Below, one piece after another: positions 59,463 to 64,000 of a DNA stretch of 64,000 nt (positions are counted from its first letter, which is position 1; every line of letters starts with the position of its first letter). Source of the DNA: Dyadobacter frigoris (GTDB lineage: Bacteria; Bacteroidota; Bacteroidia; Cytophagales; Spirosomataceae); NCBI RefSeq assembly GCF_005280585.1, contig NZ_SZVO01000013.1, positions 62,001 to 126,000 of the forward strand. The letters are read 5' to 3'. The translations under genes and the position numbers were made by a program. A model generated the notes under the pieces. The model saw nothing but the letters and a program-made list of their open reading frames with translations. It made no database searches and was not told the DNA's origin.

Positions 59463-60827
59463 TTAGTTAGAAAGTGGATAGCTTGCTTTGGCCCGTTCCA
59501 GTTCAACAGCGCGGGTTTGCACGTTCAAATAAGAAATACTTTGCTGCAACTGATCACTGATCAGCCTGTTTTGCGCGTCAAGCAATTCCAGGTATAAAAG
59601 TTGCCCTTCACGATATAACTTCCGTTGATCCTGATAATATTGTTCGGATAAGACAGTCTGACTTTTGGAGGCTTCGTAAATTTGCCTGGCAGAACTAAGT
59701 TTATTCATTGCCGTTTCTGCCTGCAATTGAAGTTGCTGCTCAACCTGATTTATTTGTTCAACGGTAGACTTGATCTGGAATTCAGCCTGTTGCGCTTTGT
59801 AGAAAGTCCGGTTAGCTGCAAATACCTGCCAGGTCAAAGTCACTCCAAAAAGATAATAACGGGTTGTATTATTGAATTTTAAAAAATCACCCTGCGAACC
59901 CAAATCCATGAATGTGGAAAGCTTTGGAAGCCGTGCCGATTTGGCGAGTTGCAACGAAAGCGAATTGATATCCTGTAACGTAGCCAGCTTGGTCAACTCT
60001 TCCCTCCGGCCTGATACCGACACATCTGTGTCGGTAATAATTTGTTGATTTTGAGGCGCTTCTATTTTAGTATTAAATGGTAAATTCAGTAAAAAATTAA
60101 AATAAGCAGCCGCATTAACCGATTGATATTTGGCATCTTCTAACTTTGCCTTCAAACCAATCAACTCATTCTCTGCCCGACTTACCGCAGTTCTAATCGC
60201 TTTGTCATTTTTTACCAGCGTCTGATTATAGCGAAGGTTTTCCTGTGCAAGAATTGTTGCATTTTCCAGAATTCGGATCGATTCCAGTGTTTGAAGATAA
60301 GCATAGTATCCTAACTGAATATCTTTGACCAACTCCCGCTTGTATACGTCAATCTCAGCTTGCTGATAATTGATTTCTTCCTTCCTGATCCGACTGTTAT
60401 AAATTATTTCAGCATCAAAAATCGGAATGGAAGTTCTGAATTTTGCGTCGTAATAATTATTTGGATTAAAAGTTTGGCTGATGTTTTTGACTTCCGGAAA
60501 GGCCGAAGAATTTGTTAGCTGGTTTAGAGAATTATAAACCGGATTCAATAAATCACCAATAGGAAGGTTGATCTTACGTCCACCTCTGGAATCCAGATAG
60601 TTACCACTAAAATTAACTTCCGGAAGGAAAAATGTTTTAGCCTCTTTCAAAGCAAACATACTCTTCTGCAACAGGAACTTCTGTTGTTTCAGTCCCTGAT
60701 TATTTTCCAAACCTTGTTTGATATAAGATTGCAGCACAGTTTCCTGAGCCTTGGAAGGCCTGGGCAACCCAGTAATAAGCAGAATAATCAGGAAAAACCT
60801 CCATGAATTTTGAAGATTGGTTATCAT
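59463..60827 (-). CDS. TolC-family outer-membrane efflux channel
   Basis: A 454-residue protein with signal peptide (NSWRFFLIILLITGLPRPSK, AQ). It has the two repeated TolC-type coiled-coil halves: AVSRAENELIGLKAKLEDAK in the first and QAEFQIKSTVEQINQVEQQL with LYREGQLLYLELLDAQNRLI in the second. It is the first gene of the efflux operon, and three copies of a TetR-type operator sequence lie between it and the tetR-type gene. Confidence 0.93.
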   Translation of the reverse strand: MITNLQNSWRFFLIILLITGLPRPSKAQETVLQSYIKQGLENNQGLKQQKFLLQKSMFALKEAKTFFLPEVNFSGNYLDSRGGRKINLPIGDLLNPVYNSLNQLTNSSAFPEVKNISQTFNPNNYYDAKFRTSIPIFDAEIIYNSRIRKEEINYQQAEIDVYKRELVKDIQLGYYAYLQTLESIRILENATILAQENLRYNQTLVKNDKAIRTAVSRAENELIGLKAKLEDAKYQSVNAAAYFNFLLNLPFNTKIEAPQNQQIITDTDVSVSGRREELTKLATLQDINSLSLQLAKSARLPKLSTFMDLGSQGDFLKFNNTTRYYLFGVTLTWQVFAANRTFYKAQQAEFQIKSTVEQINQVEQQLQLQAETAMNKLSSARQIYEASKSQTVLSEQYYQDQRKLYREGQLLYLELLDAQNRLISDQLQQSISYLNVQTRAVELERAKASYPLSN

Positions 60828-60847
60828 ATAAATATAGATTATTTTAA

Positions 60848-60860
60848 GTACAGTGTTAAG
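60848..60860. promoter_or_regulatory. TetR-type operator copy 1
   Basis: GTACAGTGTTAAG shares ACAGTGTTAA with the perfect dyad at 61724-61736. It lies 21 bases upstream of the tolC-like start, where a repressor would block transcription. Confidence 0.6.
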
Positions 60861-60956
60861 TTCCGAGAAAAAAATTATAAAAATTCATACAAAACGGATG
60901 CGCACATTTGTTCTCTTCAAAAATAAAATAATTATCAATAACTAATAATAATTTTA

Positions 60957-60969
60957 TTTACAGTGTTAA
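60957..60969. promoter_or_regulatory. TetR-type operator copy 2
   Basis: TTTACAGTGTTAA matches the dyad TTAACA-n-TGTTAA at 12 of 13 positions and lies in the gap between the tolC-like and tetR-type genes. Confidence 0.6.
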
Positions 60970-61037
60970 TATTTGATTCAAAAAAGAGATAAATAGCAAG
61001 TATTTATCCACTCAACAAATGTACAGTAAATATTTTA

Positions 61038-61050
61038 TTTACAGTGTTAT
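61038..61050. promoter_or_regulatory. TetR-type operator copy 3
   Basis: TTTACAGTGTTAT is another copy with two deviations from the dyad, just after the tetR-type stop codon at 61062. Confidence 0.55.
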
Positions 61051-61061
61051 TTTTCCAAAAT

Positions 61062-61700
61062 TTATTTTAGCCTTTCCAGAAATGCCATAAAGGTTTCATA
61101 AATATATTCCGGTCTTGATTTCTCCGGATCAACTTCGTAGTCATCTTCAAATTTTACACAATCCAACCGCATATGCATATGTAAAGTACACATTCCGTGC
61201 AAAGTTGACCAAACGATCAAAGAAACATTATGTGGCAATAAATCTTTGAAATAACCTTCATTTTGACATTCTATCACAGTTTCATAAAGAACATTATAAG
61301 TTCGCGAACCTTCTTCCCAGTCATCTCTATTGTGTTTTTGCACATGAAGAATTGGCCCCTGGCGGACGAACATCAACTCGTAGAAATCAGGATTTTCTTC
61401 TGCAAATTGAAGATAAATTCGCCCCATCGTTTTCAGACGTTCGTAGGGATGTTCAACATTTGATATGATTCGGAACTGTTGCGCAAGCAGTTTGAAACCT
61501 TCCTGATGCAAGGCATAAACGATATCATTTTTGTCTTTGTAATACAAATACAACGTCGTTGGACTAAATTCCACCCTTTCGGCAATATTCCTCATGGAAG
61601 TTGCTTCAAAGCCTTTTTCCAGAAAAAGAACCTTTGCCGCTTCGAGAATTCTCTTTTTCAAATCTTCTTTTTCCCGCAGTTTCCTATCTGATATCGCCAT
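61062..61700 (-). CDS. TetR-family transcriptional repressor
   Basis: A 212-residue regulator. N-terminal helix-turn-helix at about residues 12-55 (LKKRILEAAKVLFLEKGFEA, TSMRNIAERVEFSPTTLYLY), followed by a larger ligand domain (ENPDFYELMFVRQGPILHVQ) with the layout of the TetR_C families. It lies upstream of and in the same direction as the efflux operon. A perfect 13-bp dyad upstream of its own start and three copies before the tolC-like gene indicate control of itself and the pump, released by a pump substrate. Confidence 0.93.
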   Translation of the reverse strand: MAISDRKLREKEDLKKRILEAAKVLFLEKGFEATSMRNIAERVEFSPTTLYLYYKDKNDIVYALHQEGFKLLAQQFRIISNVEHPYERLKTMGRIYLQFAEENPDFYELMFVRQGPILHVQKHNRDDWEEGSRTYNVLYETVIECQNEGYFKDLLPHNVSLIVWSTLHGMCTLHMHMRLDCVKFEDDYEVDPEKSRPEYIYETFMAFLERLK

Positions 61701-61723
61701 AGTTATTTTTTCGCAAATATACT

Positions 61724-61736
61724 TAACACTGTTAAT
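61724..61736. promoter_or_regulatory. TetR-type operator, perfect dyad
   Basis: TTAACA-C-TGTTAA is a perfect 13-bp palindrome 24 bases upstream of the tetR-type start. The same sequence recurs with small deviations at 60848, 60957 and 61038. Confidence 0.75.
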
Positions 61737-61899
61737 AAATCAAAATCTACCTGATTACTCCAAACCTTTGTCCTGGTACGATTCAAAAAAAATCTAAAAA
61801 TTAATAATAATGGTAGCCCTATTAATTTAACGGTCGGTATTAAGCTATGAATTTCATTTACATTTGATTGCCTCATAAACAATCGATACAACTACAATC

Positions 61900-63675
61900 A
61901 TGAAACTTAGTTTTTGTCTGTTATTTCTTGTACTTAACGCTCAGCTTTATGCCCAGTCTCAAAAGGCAGATAGTCTTCAAAACTTACTTCAGAAATCGAA
62001 AGATGATACCAACAAAGTTGGTATTCTGGTAGACCTGGCCACGGATTTATGGTCTTCCAATCCTGAAAAAACCATGGAATATGCTCAGAAAGCTATGGAA
62101 CTGTCGAAACAGCTTAAATATTTTCGCGGAGAAGCCAGAAGCCATCAGGTCTATGGGGTGTACTATTGGCAGAAAAACGATTATGTAACAGCGCTTGCAA
62201 ATTATTCTAAAAGCAAACAGATTTTTGAAAATATTAAGGACAAAAACGGAATCGCCCGTGCCATTTGTAATATGGGAATTGTCTATGGTGAGCAGGGAAA
62301 TTACAGTCAGGCACTGGATAATTATCTTCAGGCATCTACAATTTTCCAGGAATTAGGTGACCAAAGCAAAATTGCTTCTACTTTGAACAGTATAGGGAAT
62401 GTTTATAAAAACCAGAAAAATTTCGAGGAAGCATTAATATCCTATAAACAGGCCCAGACGATCTGGCTTAAACTTGATGATAAAAAGTCGATCGCAGGAA
62501 CCTACATTAATATAGGTTCGATTTATACCAAACAAAAGAAATTCGGGGAAGCGATCATAAGCGCAGAAAAGGCATTGAAATTATTTGAAGGTTTTCAGGA
62601 TAGCAATGGACAGATTATTTGTCATAACAACCTGGGAGAAATTTATTTCCAGAAACAGCAATATGCCGAAGCACTTTCACACTATGAAAAAGCGTTGGCA
62701 ATCAACGAAAAATTTCAAAGCAAACGGCTCATGGTTACCTCTTATAACGGCTTGGGAAATGTCAATACTAAAATAAATCAAAGTTCAAAAGCCATATCCA
62801 GTTATCAGAAAGCGAAAGAATTGGCTCTGGCAACGGGTGTAAGACCGGCTTTGCAGCAAGCGTATGAGGGTTTGGCTACGGTTTATGGCCAGGTAAATGA
62901 TTTCCCAAATGCTTATCATTTCCAGAAACTTTCCACAACATTAAAGGATTCAATATTCAATGCAGAAAATGCGAGCAAGATGACAAATCTTAGGCTTCAT
63001 TATGAAAGCGAGAAAAAATTAAGTGAAATAAAATTGATCCAGAAAGAGAAAGATCTGGGGTATGCAACACGAAACACGATTGCCCTCGGACTTCTGGCCG
63101 GCCTTTTAGTACTTGGACTTGCCTTCAATCGCCAAAGACTAAAAGTTCGCAAAAACCGGGAATTAAATGCCATTCAACAGGCATTGGCGGAAACTGAAAT
63201 ACATAATAGTCTTGAAAAAGAACAACAATTAAGGGCTGAACTGGAATTCCGAAATAAGGCTTTAACAACACACACGCTCAACCTGATTCAAAAAAACAGT
63301 ATCCTGGAAGAGATCAGGCAAACGGTTTCGCTGGCGCTCAAAACGGGTCAAAGAGATGAAAACACGCCGCTATTCAGCAGATTAATTAATCTGATCGATT
63401 ACAGCTTCAACCTTGACCGGGACTGGGATGAATTTAAAATGTACTTTGAAGGTGTCCATAAAGATTTCTTTTCCAAACTAAAAAAAGAAAAACCGGAATT
63501 GAGTGGCGGCGAACTTCGCCTATGCGCGCTGATCCGTTTAAACCTCAACCTTAAAGAAGCTGCTACGCTTTTAAATATTTCACCGGATAGCGTAAAAACC
63601 GCCCGTCACCGTCTCCGTAAAAAACTAAATTTGCCCGAAGAAAGCAATCTTACGGATTATCTCATGACGGTTTAA
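61900..63675 (+). CDS. TPR-repeat membrane regulator with C-terminal HTH
   Basis: A 591-residue protein typical of Cytophagales. Signal peptide (MKLSFCLLFLVLNAQLYAQ), then about seven periplasmic TPRs (for example CNMGIVYGEQGNYSQALDNY, NSIGNVYKNQKNFEEALISY, NNLGEIYFQKQQYAEALSHY), one membrane segment (RNTIALGLLAGLLVLGLAF, about 392-410), a coiled-coil, and a LuxR-like C-terminal DNA-binding domain (LSGGELRLCALIRLNLNLKE, AATLLNISPDSVKTARHRLR). It should transmit a periplasmic protein-protein signal directly to DNA. Target genes are unknown; the neighbouring efflux operon is divergent. Confidence 0.9.
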   Translation: MKLSFCLLFLVLNAQLYAQSQKADSLQNLLQKSKDDTNKVGILVDLATDLWSSNPEKTMEYAQKAMELSKQLKYFRGEARSHQVYGVYYWQKNDYVTALANYSKSKQIFENIKDKNGIARAICNMGIVYGEQGNYSQALDNYLQASTIFQELGDQSKIASTLNSIGNVYKNQKNFEEALISYKQAQTIWLKLDDKKSIAGTYINIGSIYTKQKKFGEAIISAEKALKLFEGFQDSNGQIICHNNLGEIYFQKQQYAEALSHYEKALAINEKFQSKRLMVTSYNGLGNVNTKINQSSKAISSYQKAKELALATGVRPALQQAYEGLATVYGQVNDFPNAYHFQKLSTTLKDSIFNAENASKMTNLRLHYESEKKLSEIKLIQKEKDLGYATRNTIALGLLAGLLVLGLAFNRQRLKVRKNRELNAIQQALAETEIHNSLEKEQQLRAELEFRNKALTTHTLNLIQKNSILEEIRQTVSLALKTGQRDENTPLFSRLINLIDYSFNLDRDWDEFKMYFEGVHKDFFSKLKKEKPELSGGELRLCALIRLNLNLKEAATLLNISPDSVKTARHRLRKKLNLPEESNLTDYLMTV

Positions 63676-64000
63676 AATTGCCAAAAAACACTCAAATTGA
63701 ATAGAAACATCCTTTTTTCTTAATGGAGAAAGGATGTTTACTTTTTGTATACCCTACATTTTCTCCTGTCCACCTCTTGTATACCTTCTAAAATAGGAAG
63801 CGAGGTCTCTCCCGCCCTATGTTTGTGTCGTCTTACGGCAATGCTCTGTCAGATAGCATAATTCTACCAATTTAAATTAGCCATGAAAACTTATCCTTTC
63901 CTATTATTATCAATTTTCATCAACCAGGTGCTTATGCATTATTTCAATTAGGGACATAACGGTTCTTACTTTTACTTATCAGCGTTTAGTGCCAAGCGTT
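63676..64000. other. Downstream intergenic region
   Basis: A stem-loop AACATCCTTT (63706-63715) / AAAGGATGTT (63729-63738), followed by TACTTTTTG, is a probable terminator of the TPR regulator gene. No other feature was recognised up to the window edge. Confidence 0.5.

Overview
The window comes from a Bacteroidota chromosome, most likely order Cytophagales (Dyadobacter/Spirosoma-like; inferred from protein style, no marker gene present). Supporting signs are two SusC/SusD pairs, a FecR/ECF-sigma pair, Bacteroidota-type promoters (TTG near -33, TA(n)nTTTG near -7), a moderately AT-rich base composition, and start sites without clear Shine-Dalgarno sequences. No rRNA, tRNA, insertion sequence or CRISPR array was seen.

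Layout. 1-6514 (minus): a glycan-uptake locus with trans-envelope signalling: ECF sigma factor, FecR anti-sigma, STN-bearing SusC and a SusD cut by the window edge. 6515-8062: mostly non-coding, with a response-regulator remnant, a 66-aa exported peptide and an orphan terminator. 8063-17982: ordinary genes (START-domain protein, DUF4394 lipoprotein, possible DUF4932-like protein, LacI regulator, PQQ-type sugar dehydrogenase, Tat-exported mannonate dehydratase, DUF1398 protein, SDR, AraC regulator). 18065-54799 (all minus): an island with 14 sulfatases, one GH43-like propeller protein, an orphan periplasmic binding protein, an enolase-superfamily dehydratase, a rhodanese-thioredoxin fusion, an NTF2-like protein, a second SusC/SusD pair and a fatty-acid-hydroxylase-type membrane protein. 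55303-61700 (minus): an RND efflux operon (TolC, adaptor, permease) with its TetR repressor. 61900-63675 (plus): a TPR/HTH regulator.

The most interesting structure lies in the sulfatase island. Four transcription units (headed by the binding protein, the rhodanese-thioredoxin, SusC, and a 41-aa membrane protein plus hydroxylase) start with the same leader. Each has a TTG-N19-21-(T)A(A)CTTTG promoter, with a GTCTA-N9-TAGAC dyad at the predicted start site (one copy degenerate). A hairpin follows whose loop carries ACCACC, and 75-85 nt downstream there is a complementary GGTGG(T). In three of the four, a 32-34 codon ORF carries that GGTGG segment at codons 16-19 and ends in consecutive cysteine codons at 28-31. 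I infer a sulfur/cysteine-responsive regulon with a Cys-Cys leader peptide acting as attenuator, controlling a sulfatase arsenal used to scavenge sulfate. The near absence of glycoside hydrolases fits sulfur acquisition better than carbon acquisition. The cysteine-sensing role is inference; the sequence elements are directly visible.
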